DNA of 64,000 bases from Prostheceraeus crozeri (lineage: Eukaryota; Platyhelminthes; Polycladida; Euryleptidae): the NCBI GenBank assembly GCA_907163375.1, contig CAJQUW010000503.1, positions 186,001 through 250,000 of the forward strand, given 5' to 3'. The number at the start of each line of letters is the position of its first letter. The stretch's first letter is position 1. A program made the position numbers and the translations under genes. The notes beneath the pieces are model-generated. The model saw nothing but the letters and a program-made list of their open reading frames with translations. It was not told the DNA's origin and searched no databases. Below are positions 24,232 through 34,078 of this stretch, piece by piece.

Positions 24232-24386
24232 TGTGTATAGACACCGTACATGAGGTTGAATTTTAACTTTGTTTTACCCATAATTAAAACGACTCGTCGG
24301 CTCGGCTTGGCTCGGCTCAGCTCGGCTTGAATATTTCAAAATCACATCGGCTCGCGGCTCGCCAGGTCGAGCCATGTACATCTCTA

Positions 24387-24394
24387 GATAACAT
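24387..24394. repeat. Target-site duplication GATAACAT, right
   Basis: Identical to 19183-19190 across the hAT-like element. Confidence 0.85.
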
Positions 24395-26764
24395 TCATTT
24401 GCTTGGTGTTAGCGGTATCATAAAGGTCTATATTTGCATTACGAAAATACGAGACTGTTCGACAGCATACCTTGAGAGCATCGACAGATAAATACTTACC
24501 TTCTCCATGTGGAGCAGATGACCTATGCATGGATGAATTTATAATTGATTAAAACTTTCAATCAGTTGTTTTTAACATGCAGTAAATTTAGTCAAACATC
24601 ATGTTGCTGTTGAAGAATTCACCAGAAGTTCATGTACTATCAAAATATGTTCATACAGACCGTTTCAAAAGTAATTGCACAAAAAAAGCTAGGCCATTTT
24701 CAAATGAAATTTTCGTGTTGAAGTCCTGGATCAATTTTTATAAACGATATACCACATGAAACCTTATGTCCCATAAATTGCTTTGACATATATTTCGTTT
24801 TCATGTGTGGTCAACTGTGGTCAGTAGGCCTTATGAAAAAAATTGAGCGGTTTCTTAGATGCAGGATTTCAACATGAGGGCGACAGAATTTTTTATGAAA
24901 GTTGGCAGACAGCCTGAACTATCAGTCAGCTTCATCATGATACACGATTTTTAGGATTGGCTGTATGTGCAAAAAGATACAATACTAGTAAGTTTTACCA
25001 AAAAAATGTTGCTAAAAAAATCTCACAAGATTTTCTCATTGATGATGATGTTCAATTTCAATAACCTTCGTACCATGTGAAAGATTATGTCAAGCACTTT
25101 AATTTGGCAACACGTTTAGCTATGTCTGGTCAGCTGTGGTCAGCAGACTTAAAAGTATGAATGTTTGGTCAATTCGTTCACCGACACCTACAGACGGAAC
25201 TATCCAATACAGAAAATTGAGATTGTCACCATTGAATCAGGCTCGTGTTAAGCTTTCAGATGATCTATCGTTTTTCGAATTCGGACATCAATTTGTGCAA
25301 TTTCATTCAATTTACACTTTTACCTAATTTTACGCCACTTTCGCGTTAACAATGTTCAACAACGGTCAACTGTACACAACTTAACAACTTCTGTTGTATT
25401 AACGCTGGTGCTTTCGAGTTTGGGTTCAAAATAATCCTGGTGTTATCAGCTCCAAGAATATGAAAGTTTTACCAAAATCGGGCCATCCGTTCACTGACAA
25501 ACTTCAAATTTGTATTATTCCCATAGTGAGTCATTGCGTGAGTCATCATTTCCCTCACTTGAGGTCAGAAGAAATTCGAATCTCGGATCAGACAAGGGCT
25601 TGTCTTGTCTGTGCATGGATTCCTTAATAGTAGTGGTTAAAAAAATTCAAGTTAGCAGTTAACTTTGTATTGTATTGGATTCACTTTTTCAATTCACGAA
25701 GCGATTTCTTTTATGATTCTGATTGTTTTCATTTTTATCGATAGCTAAGGATAAAAGAATGTATTACTATTGCGTTTTGAACTCAAGCTTATGATTTGAA
25801 ATTAATCCTGCAAAATTTTACACGTTTGAAGCTGGGACATTCCCATAACGACGTCTAAATGTTTCATATTTTTAATAAACTTATATTTAATAAGACTTAA
25901 GGTTTGCCCTTAAGAGGACAGGTGGTGCGTTCCCACCGGCAGACATTAAACGTTCAAGGCGCGTCAAACTTTTGACTATCCTAGGACTACATTTTAGAGC
26001 CAAACTTGACGAGATCGGTGTCGAGGACCTTCCCACTAGTTCATTTTTCAATCAGCGCTTCTAAAGCGGGGCTGGACCTTACCCCTAATGGTCCTTTGAC
26101 TTGTGCATTTGACTTTGACAAATGCATGAATGCATGAAGGTCTTTAAGCACAAGGACTTGACGGATCTGATTGCGTGCCGGGCGGACCTTCCCGGGGTCC
26201 ATAACATAGCGCTATACGGGCTGGACTTCACCCTTAAGTGTACGAGATCGTACAAGGCCGCTTAACAAGTGATCTCCTTGGTCAAAGTTTCAGGCTCGAT
26301 TGATTAGGAACTTACATATAAATAGACACTTAGTAGTCACCATGTCAACCCCATGGAGACCAGTAACCGACACAGTCCATTCATCACACTAGGGCAGTTA
26401 GCGATAAAAAAAACAAAAAAACAACGTTAAAACAAATAAAACAATAATAGCCAGTCGTGAGCAGGTACCCGCCTGGTCGCGTTTCGGCCCCTCTACCTGA
26501 ACGCTCAAGCCCAGGCGGGCGGGCCCCCGCATAAACGTATATGCGGCTGGCATTCTAAAATCAATGGAGTAATGATATGTGTAATAATAGTAGTAATAAT
26601 ATAGTAATACTGATAGTAATAGTTAAAACAAAAACAAAACAACCGCAAAAGACGGATACAACCAAAGCAAACTAAAATATATGTGTGAAATACTGAAATG
26701 GTATAACCAATAAAAATAAAAAAATGCTAAGAAAACAAACAAACAGTGTTAATGTTATTGTTTA
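24395..26764. other. Intronic stretch without genes
   Basis: 24395-25850 is A/T-rich with two loosely similar segments containing TGGTCA(A/G)CTGTGGTCAG (about 24805 and 25120). 25890-26560 is G+C-richer, with recurring ACCTTCCC/ACTTCACCC words and an inverted pair CCCGCCTGG / CCAGGCGGG (about 26469 and 26511). The latter may be the 3' non-coding part of the reverse-transcriptase remnant that follows on the minus strand. No gene seen. Confidence 0.45.
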
Positions 26765-27227
26765 AAATGCGCATTGCGATGTCAGCTGCCTGGCTGAGAA
26801 ATATCCAAACTTGACTAGAAAATTGTTATGACCGGTTAGGATTTTCTCAGTACATGCCTTCATTTTAGACTTACAATATCCTCTGCTGCTCATCACAAAA
26901 AGTGTCATATTAATTCGTTTAATTAGATCTTCAAGATGCGAGCAGATGCGACAATAACGTAAAACCTAGCCGGCAAATACATTAATTGCCATGTTATAAG
27001 GTATTGCACTGTCTGGAAATGTCAACAGAACAACAGGGAAATCAAAATCTTCCACTTTATGATATATTGAGGATCGAAGACCGTCATTACTAGATTGGAG
27101 TCTCACATCGAGGTAAACAACGGCTTTGTCATTGACTCCGTTTCTATCTGCAAGAAGCTCCACTGTGTAAATTTTTGGAATTAAGGCATTGAAATGCTTG
27201 TAATTTATTACGCATATATCGTCTATG
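26765..27227 (-). pseudogene. Reverse transcriptase remnant, C-terminal part
   Basis: Minus-strand reading shows (Y)IDDICVINYKHFN at the very edge of the inserted hAT element, then PKIYTVELLADRNG, VVYLDVRL, SSIYHKVEDFDFPVVLLTFP and, further on, RYCRICSHLEDLI and RGYCKSKM. YIDD is the reverse transcriptase active-site box. The downstream motifs match a widespread animal retroelement family whose class (Penelope-like, retron-like or other) I cannot fix. The gene is broken and interrupted by the hAT element at 27228-29173; the few active-site bases beyond it lie at about 29174-29190. Confidence 0.7.
27220..27227. repeat. Target-site duplication CGTCTATG, left
   Basis: Perfect copy of 29174-29181. 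The duplicated bases encode part of the reverse transcriptase YIDD box on the minus strand. Confidence 0.92.
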
Positions 27228-29173
27228 CAGGGGCGTAGCCAGGGGGGCGGACGGGCGGCCGCCCCCCCCCGAACACCGAGCGGAGCTCCATCATAGAGGA
27301 ATTGGCATTCTGTAGTTCCTGACTCACTACATCGCCACAGGGCAGAGGGATCAGACACAAAAACATCTGGTTATTGCATTATGTACATGTTCATCGTGTT
27401 GGGAGCAGAGAGGTTAGGAGCCATTCGCAGCAGCACAGAAGAATCGCTGCTAAATTGGCCTAACTTCCTGATTGAAAATGACAGCATGAAGCGCGTATCT
27501 GAAAGCCGGTGAATGAATCCCTTCAACAAATACAGGCCTTTTTGTTTATTTTCTTCTCAACGTCATCTTGAGATCCATGAATGGGTGCGAATAATCGCCT
27601 TTGGCTCATCCTCATGTGATGAAAATCTTTTCATGCTGATCCAATGTAATTTCCAAGAATTTTGAAGCAGTCAAATCACATGACATTTTGCTTGATGCAT
27701 CTCGACTGCTCATTCAGTCTTTCGATCGCCCTACTAACGTGCGTACGTTGACCGAAATCATCAGTTGAACTGTGATATTCTTTTTAAAATTTCGATTCTT
27801 CGAAGTTGTGCTGCTGCTGCCTGGTGCCTACGATACGACCTACGTTGGATTATTGGGTAATATCACCGGAACGCCATTCTCAAAGGTAAGTTGAATTGAA
27901 CGAGCATTATCTTAAGCACATATCTTTAATCGCTAGTTGTCAAAAATTGCATGCTTGAAACAATTGATAGATATACCTACATGTAAAAGCATTAAGTCTA
28001 CCTTCTGATTAACTTGAAAAGGGCCCGTCCCAAGCGGAAACGCTGCCCAAATTTCTATCGAATATTTCTTTAATTTACATGTAGAATTTTATGTAAACAT
28101 GTACTTTCTGAGATGTATCTTACATATGAAAATTGTGATAATATATGTAAGATATTCTTATTTGATCTGTTACATTCTAGCTAACTTGAAAAGGGCAATT
28201 ACACAAAGGCAATATTACAGAATTTCATGTAAACTTATTGTATGCTTAGCGTACTTATAATCTCTATTTTATTTTCAGAATGAAGCGAAATCGCTCCCTG
28301 CTGGATTTCTTCACACCCGAACGTGAAAAGAAAATATGTCGATTGGATTCATCGCCAGTTGAAGATGACCAACCTATTTCCAATGGAAAGGAGGTTGATG
28401 CTAGTTCTGGAGGAAATTCCGCTTGGGCAGATGTAGGCAGTTACATTGACAGAAAGATGCAGTTATCCGACCGGGACAAGCTAAACTTATTGGAGAATGC
28501 CTTTGTACCCGACTCAAATTTCAAGTTCTCGTATTCCACTCGGTTGAGCAAAGGAGTTGAAGAAAAACGATACTTGAAAGAAGATCATTTCAAGAGATGC
28601 CCGTATTTGACGTATTCGGTGACAAAGGAGGGGTTGTTCTGTCTCTACTGTGTGACTTTTGGTCCTGAAGCTGTTGGTCAAATGGTCTTCTTTGATGTCT
28701 ACATCAAAAATATAACTATATTGATAATATCTAGCATTGTAAAGAGTGGGAAATGTATATAAAAATTACTCTGAATCTTAATCTATTCGATGGTAAAATT
28801 GTAGATGTCACATGATTGAATCATCGATATTTCATTGACAAAACATGCATGCCTCATGAATATAACATGCATGTCTAATGGATACAACATGCACATCTCA
28901 TGGACAAAACATGCATGAAAATCATGCATGGGAATCATGCATGTTTTATCCAAAAACGGGCATCTAGGGATAAGTTTGTTAGGTATACTTCACATATGTG
29001 TGCAGTAGGCCTACAATTAGTTTGTGAATGTTTGTGTGTCCTCCGATGTTTCAGCGGTACATTTTTTGAAAAATATGCCTTATTGTGCCTAAAACCATTT
29101 ATATGCGTATAAAGCCTAAAAACTGAAAAACCTCGCCGCCCCCCCCCGAAACGAAATCCTGGCTACGCTACTG
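27228..29173 (+). mobile_element. hAT transposon, non-autonomous, 1,946 bp
   Basis: Ends CAGGGGCGTAGCCAGG and CCTGGCTACGCTACTG are inverted repeats with CAG...CTG termini. The 8-bp target duplication CGTCTATG is perfect (27220-27227 and 29174-29181). C-tract/G-tract runs lie just inside both ends. It carries a spliced 5' part of a transposase-like gene. Confidence 0.93.
28280..28762 (+). CDS. hAT transposase-like protein with TTF zinc finger, C-terminally truncated
   Basis: ATG at 28280, two bases inside an exon that follows a good acceptor (TATTTTATTTTCAG ending 28278). A plausible 5' non-coding exon ends at 27885 before GTAAGT. The N-terminus KRNRSLLDFF resembles a PCNA-interacting box (N in place of Q). 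Residues about 85-135 (FKFSYSTRLSKG, KRYL..HFKRCPYL, GLFCLYCVTFGP) are the TTF-type finger found at the start of ZMYM1-like hAT transposases. The frame then runs about 25 residues into unrelated sequence and stops; the RNase H-like catalytic core is absent. So this is an internally deleted, non-autonomous copy. Confidence 0.75.
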   Translation: MKRNRSLLDFFTPEREKKICRLDSSPVEDDQPISNGKEVDASSGGNSAWADVGSYIDRKMQLSDRDKLNLLENAFVPDSNFKFSYSTRLSKGVEEKRYLKEDHFKRCPYLTYSVTKEGLFCLYCVTFGPEAVGQMVFFDVYIKNITILIISSIVKSGKCI

Positions 29174-29181
29174 CGTCTATG
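29174..29181. repeat. Target-site duplication CGTCTATG, right
   Basis: Perfect copy of 27220-27227. Confidence 0.92.
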
Positions 29182-30050
29182 TATCTTTTTTATCCTTTCA
29201 TCTTTTTTTATCCTTTTAAGATGAAGATCCATTTAATGCAAATAAACTATTAGCTATGAATTTTTAGCTATTATATTCGTGGCATTGATGATATAAAGGC
29301 AGTGATGCGAGCAATGTGCTTGCTCTCTCAAGGCAGAAAGTGCACATGATTATTAAAAACAAAGGCGATTAGGTACTTATGCATGTCAAATGTTAACTGC
29401 GTGATACCATTCACACCTTTACCGAGCGAGCGGCAGTGACCTTCTTCCGTATTTTCCTAATTTCAAGTTTCCCATCCCAGCCACCAATATTAAGGAATCC
29501 ATGGTCTGTGCACCTGTTCATAGCAAACAATAGCATTTCCTTCACGCCGTAGGAATGCTAACACTTGCGTTGCGTCTTATTAATGGAGCAGCTCATCAAT
29601 GATGAAAAGGAGAATGAGTGACATATGGGACAACATCGTATTGATATCTGAAATACCATCGTGAAAGTAACAAAGCGGACAATCACTAATTACTTCATTT
29701 AATTAGGCAAATAACACCACTATGTTTCTAAGCGTCTCAGCTGCCGAAGTAAGCAAGTTTATTGATCGATTATCAGCATGCGATGAAATTTGATGAGAAT
29801 ATACAAAAGATACTAGAATATTTTGTGCTGTGCAACGATTTATCAAACGGTCTGTAGTTACTTACAGAATTTATATAGCTCCATTTCTCTGTCCTTTTTC
29901 TCTTTGCTGACCATTTCTCTTTGCTTATTATCATTGCAGGATAATGCAGATAATCAAGTGAAAATAAAAGGAAGTGAAATAATTAAGTGAAAATATAAAT
30001 TATGCATTATCAGCTATAAAGCTCATTATCAGTAGCCCACAATTGAAGCA
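29182..30050. other. Intronic stretch without genes
   Basis: A/T-rich sequence between the hAT element and the Polinton; nothing recognised apart from the reverse-transcriptase remnant at its first bases. Confidence 0.5.
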
Positions 30051-30056
30051 TTGATT
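30051..30056. repeat. Polinton target-site duplication TTGATT, left
   Basis: Matches 48026-48031 exactly, abutting the terminal repeat. Confidence 0.92.
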
Positions 30057-30546
30057 AGTAATGGGCAAAAGACCGTTCCAGGACACCATAAAATTCAAAA
30101 AAATAGTATCTTTAAAAACGACATAAATTCATGAATTTGAACCCTTTTCAGGTTTTTAAGACCTAAATACATGAATTTAGTCCATTCAAAAAGTACCATT
30201 TTTTCAAAAATGGTACTTTTTAAAAACGACATAAATTCATGAATTTGAACCCTTTTTCAGGTTATGAAGACCTAAATTCACAAATTTGGGCGTTTTTAAA
30301 AATACCCAATTTTCAAATTTTTCAAAATCTCAAATTTGAGAATTACAATTTTCTCGCTTAAATCATGACCGTTCCAGGACACCGAAAATCATAAAAGTTA
30401 AGAATCTCAAAATTTGAGAATAACAATTTTCTCGCTTAAATCATGACCGTTCCAGGACACCGAAAATCATAAAAGTTGAGAATTTCAAATTCATGAATTT
30501 TATCCATCTTTCAGGTTTTCAAAATATATCATGTGACTAAAAATAT
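30057..30546 (+). repeat. Polinton terminal inverted repeat, left
   Basis: About 490 bp, matched in reverse complement by 47533-48025 with few differences. It contains the word CCGTTCCAGGACACC three times (near 30072, 30366 and 30443) and repeated AAATTCATGAATTT palindromes. Terminal repeats hold the replication start for terminal-protein priming in this family. Confidence 0.93.
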
Positions 30547-30556
30547 TTTTTTAAAA

Positions 30557-31249
30557 ATGGATGAAACAAAAGTGGAAGAAACCGCAAGAATATATCCTTC
30601 GTTATCATATGAACGTAGTTCTACTTTAATGGACATTGAAAAAATGAATAAAGAAAAACACAAAGATAGAGTACGCTATATGAAAGATAAGGAATCTCAA
30701 TTATTATTAAGATTAGAGCATTATAAAAAATTAAGAAAGAGATGGACCAAAGTTAAGAATGTAACACAAGGAATTGGCATATTCTTAAAAATAAGTTTAG
30801 GTGCTTTAACAATTGTCATTTCATCTGGCGTTCTTACAATTCCTGTTGTTGCTACAGCTTTAACAGGTACGGGTGTTTTTGCAACTTCACTTGTTACAAT
30901 GTTAGATAAATCTTTAATAACTAAGAAACGAAAATCATTAAAAACTAAGCATTTACATATTAAAGAAGTTTATGACAAATTACACTACTACTTTCAAAGA
31001 GTATGTGATGATAATGTTATTACGTTAGATGAGATTGAAAAATTTGATCAAATAGCTAATGAAGTAAATCAAACCTTTCAATTACAGTCCGAAAAAGTTG
31101 ATGATAAGAATAGACAGGATGGCAAAATTTCTAGTGATGGTAAAATTTCTAATGAAGAAAATGACAAAATTTTTTTAGAAGAGCTAAAAACTTTAAGCGA
31201 AAATTTAAGCAAAACTTTATTAAACAAAACTTTATTAAACAAAACTTAA
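30557..31249 (+). CDS. Polinton hydrophobic membrane protein, about 230 aa
   Basis: The ATG at 30557 directly follows TTAAAAATG-type start context, as for its neighbours, so I prefer it to the upstream in-frame codon at 30533. Basic coiled-coil-like N-terminal third, then a hydrophobic hairpin (residues about 85-125, ISLGALTIVISSGVLTIP..TALTGTG) able to span a membrane twice. A charged C-terminal region follows, ending in a short duplicated KTLLN repeat. First gene inside the left terminal repeat. Hydrophobic Gly/Ala proteins of this type recur in Polintons and may be membrane-active virion proteins; that role is inference. Confidence 0.65.
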   Translation: MDETKVEETARIYPSLSYERSSTLMDIEKMNKEKHKDRVRYMKDKESQLLLRLEHYKKLRKRWTKVKNVTQGIGIFLKISLGALTIVISSGVLTIPVVATALTGTGVFATSLVTMLDKSLITKKRKSLKTKHLHIKEVYDKLHYYFQRVCDDNVITLDEIEKFDQIANEVNQTFQLQSEKVDDKNRQDGKISSDGKISNEENDKIFLEELKTLSENLSKTLLNKTLLNKT

Positions 31250-31370
31250 AACGAGAAAACTTTAAACGAAAAGATGTCAAACAACAAAGCAATAAAAAAA
31301 TAATTTGTTCAGTAAAATGTTTTTGTTGTATTCCAATGTTACCACAAAATTCAAATATTATATTTTAAAA

Positions 31371-32195
31371 ATGGATAAAATTAGAGCTGATAATTTTAAA
31401 AGAATAAAACAATTAGAAGAGTTAATAAGACAAAGAAATATTATGAAAGAAAATCATCTTCAACATAGAATGATAAAAGCTGGTATTCAATCTGATACGT
31501 TGGAAAAAATGCAGCAAACCGAGCAAGTAAAAACTGATTTTGAAAAAACTATGAAACCGTTTAAAAGTCTTGAAAAAGAAAGTACAAATAATGATAAACA
31601 AATTGATATAACAGATCCAGAGCACAAAACTATATTAGATGACTATGGATTACTAGAATCAAACATTAATAAGAAATTACCAAAATCTATGCAATTTGAA
31701 CATTCTATTTCATTTATAGATGGAAAAACAATACCTAGATTTTATCTCGGACAAAAAGAAATATTTCCACAACCTTTTCGAGGTTTAATTTTTTCACCAG
31801 ATAAATCTCCTTTTAATTTAGATAGAAATTTTGTTAATCTTTTAAGAGGAGCAGATTTAAATAATTATGCTGTAGAAGATCTCATAAAATATAAAGCTAT
31901 GTTAGACAGAGTTGGTGCAGTAAAATCTCTTAGACGTTATAAACAATTAGAAAATTTATTATCAACGGGGGTTAAAGTAGGAAAAGGTTTATCTGAAAAA
32001 CAGAAAACAGAAACAACCATATTTTTACCAGATGATCCACAAGAATTACTAAATAGATTAAATATTTTAATATCTGCAATAAAAGAAGGACATAATTCTA
32101 GTTTCAATGAAATTCATGCTATATTGAAAAGACTGTTAGAAAAGAAGATTCTAAATGAAGAGGATTATAAAAGTGTAACGAACCGAATGTTCTAG
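31371..32195 (+). CDS. Polinton hypothetical protein, about 274 aa
   Basis: The ATG at 31371 has the element's TTTTAAAAATG start context and is preferred over the earlier in-frame codon at 31305. The N-terminal 70 residues are a basic coiled coil (RIKQLEELIRQRN, HLQHRMIKAG). The rest looks globular, with FYLGQKEIFPQPF and GLIFSP. The stop falls inside a GC-rich palindromic cluster (32180-32204). It lies between the hydrophobic protein and the penton gene, so a virion role is likely, but I do not recognise the family. Confidence 0.6.
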   Translation: MDKIRADNFKRIKQLEELIRQRNIMKENHLQHRMIKAGIQSDTLEKMQQTEQVKTDFEKTMKPFKSLEKESTNNDKQIDITDPEHKTILDDYGLLESNINKKLPKSMQFEHSISFIDGKTIPRFYLGQKEIFPQPFRGLIFSPDKSPFNLDRNFVNLLRGADLNNYAVEDLIKYKAMLDRVGAVKSLRRYKQLENLLSTGVKVGKGLSEKQKTETTIFLPDDPQELLNRLNILISAIKEGHNSSFNEIHAILKRLLEKKILNEEDYKSVTNRMF

Positions 32196-32288
32196 GGCTT
32201 CGCCAGTAGCTGAAATATGTTGTTGTTTTTAATTTTTTATAAAAAAAATATTTCATAAAAAATATTTATTTAAAATTTTAACTAAAAA

Positions 32289-33077
32289 ATGTGTTTAGCA
32301 GATTTAGACAAAATTAATAATCATTTAGAAAATTTGACAGAGATTTTGGGTTCATCAAAATTTAGTACGACGTTAAAAATTATAACAACTACTTCATCAC
32401 ACACTTGTAATTTAGAACCCATTCTACATTTGGAACAAAATAAAAATTATCAAATTGCATTGACTAGTTTCTCCACATTTAACACTATTCAAAATGTTAT
32501 AAAAGATGTGAATGATCAATTTAGATATTCTACTGATAAAGGCAAAACGTGGAAAGTACTAACTTTTCTTCCTGGTTCTTACGAAGTTGAATCAATATCA
32601 AATGAAATTAAGAGACATTTAGGTATACCATTTAAAGATAAGAAACAATTACATTTTGCAGTTGAACCGGCAGTTAATAAATTTTCTCTTACTTTAGACG
32701 AAAATCATCAAGTTGATTTTAATCATGATAGATCATTGTCAAAGCTATTAGGATTTAATAAACAAACCTATAGTCAAGGTTATCATTTAGGTGAGAAGAT
32801 TCCAAAAATAACTGAAATAAATTCAATTGTTGTACATTGTGACATTATTGAAGGAGGATATATAAATGGTAAATTATCAAATTTAATATTCAGTTTTCCA
32901 GCTTTTACTGTACCCATCGGTTATAGATTAAATGTAATTCCACAAACATTAATATATTTCCCTATTACAAGAAAAACTATTAACAACATTGGCATTAGAA
33001 TCACTGATGAGAAAGGACAAGAAATAAATTTTGGAGGTGAAGAGATTATGATAGATCTTTTGGTTCGGGAGGTATAA
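32289..33077 (+). CDS. Minor capsid protein (penton)
   Basis: 262 residues, starting at a TAAAAAATG context. The C-terminal half has the hallmark strands of Polinton/adintovirus penton proteins (single jelly roll forming pentameric vertices): a HCDIIEGGYING-like strand, GYRLNVIPQ, NNIGIRITDEKGQEINFGG and the final IMIDLLVREV. The middle has LSKLLGFNKQTY, also typical. Length matches the family (about 250-300). It sits directly before the packaging ATPase. A GC-rich palindromic cluster follows the stop. Confidence 0.82.
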   Translation: MCLADLDKINNHLENLTEILGSSKFSTTLKIITTTSSHTCNLEPILHLEQNKNYQIALTSFSTFNTIQNVIKDVNDQFRYSTDKGKTWKVLTFLPGSYEVESISNEIKRHLGIPFKDKKQLHFAVEPAVNKFSLTLDENHQVDFNHDRSLSKLLGFNKQTYSQGYHLGEKIPKITEINSIVVHCDIIEGGYINGKLSNLIFSFPAFTVPIGYRLNVIPQTLIYFPITRKTINNIGIRITDEKGQEINFGGEEIMIDLLVREV

Positions 33078-33169
33078 ACTCCTACGCGAAGCTAGAGAAG
33101 TTTAATTTTCTTCTTCTTCTTTAGAAACAAAAAATAAAAAAAATAAAAATAAAATTTTTTTATTAAAAA

Positions 33170-33937
33170 ATGAGTGAACTACCTCCATTTAATAAAAAAA
33201 AACTTAAATTTAGTCATCATCCAAATTTATCTAATAAAGTTTTGTCAGTTATTTGTGGAAGATCAGGATGTGGAAAAACATATCTATTATTTAAAATTTT
33301 AACGACTCCAAATTTTTTGGATTATAACAATCTTATAATTTATACAACAACGGCAGAACAACCCGTCTATCAATTTTTAAAATATGGATTTGAAAATAAT
33401 CTTAAAAAAACAGCAATTGCTTCATTATTCAAAGAATATGAAAAATCTGAAGATGAAGAAGAAATAAGTTTGTGGTGTGAAGAAGCAGTAAAAAATAATC
33501 AGTTAGTAGAATCTAATAAAAATAACCATATAAAGATACAATTAATAGATGATAGTGGTAATATGCAAGATCCTAGTAAACTAGATAAAACAATGAAACA
33601 TTGTGTAATTTTTGATTATTGTGTTAATGATAGAAATCAGTCAGTTCAGAGAAATTATTTCACAAGAGGTAGACATAATAACTGTAGTGTTTTTTATTTA
33701 ACACAAAGTATGTATTCATTAGACGGAAGTGTTATTAGAAAGAATGCAAATATATTTATACTATTTGAAATAAATGCAAGAAACTTAAGTGATTTGTTAA
33801 GAGATTTATGTGTAAGAAATAAAGATGAATTTAAACAATCGTGTAACAATGCTTGGTCAAAAGATTATGGCTTCATTACAATTAATATTGATGAAAAAAT
33901 TCATGAAAGAGTTATCGAACAATTGTTCTCTGACTAG
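33170..33937 (+). CDS. FtsK/HerA-type genome packaging ATPase
   Basis: 255 residues. Walker A GRSGCGKT at residues 30-37; Walker B strand CVIFDY at about 145-150; then FTRGRHNNCSVFYLTQS, the sensor/arginine-finger-like stretch conserved in Polinton and virophage packaging ATPases. It would pump the linear genome into the capsid. It starts at TTAAAAAATG. The stop codon lies at the edge of two GC-rich hairpins (33936-33946, 33950-33962) that separate it from the convergent polymerase gene. Confidence 0.93.
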   Translation: MSELPPFNKKKLKFSHHPNLSNKVLSVICGRSGCGKTYLLFKILTTPNFLDYNNLIIYTTTAEQPVYQFLKYGFENNLKKTAIASLFKEYEKSEDEEEISLWCEEAVKNNQLVESNKNNHIKIQLIDDSGNMQDPSKLDKTMKHCVIFDYCVNDRNQSVQRNYFTRGRHNNCSVFYLTQSMYSLDGSVIRKNANIFILFEINARNLSDLLRDLCVRNKDEFKQSCNNAWSKDYGFITINIDEKIHERVIEQLFSD

Positions 33938-34078
33938 GCTTCGCCTCGAGGGGCTTCGCCCCGACTGAAAGTCGATAGAAAATATTTTCGCGGAGTGATA
34001 AAAATATACAAATATAGTGTTATAATATTTTTTTATTTTATGTATATATCAAATTTGTCTATCTTAGAAATTAGAAAA

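Larger units (their letters stand above)
19191..24386. mobile_element. Non-autonomous hAT-like element (host of a nested Penelope-like insertion)
   Basis: Left end TAGAGATGTACCTAAGCC, right end the inverted form closing in TGTACATCTCTA. Both ends carry clusters of GGCTCG/GGCTTGG subterminal repeats in opposite orientation. The 8-bp sequence GATAACAT flanks both sides (19183-19190 and 24387-24394), the target-duplication length of hAT transposons. Removing the nested retroelement leaves about 1.3 kb with no transposase. A 60-bp tandem duplication lies in the right part (24112-24231). Confidence 0.85.
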
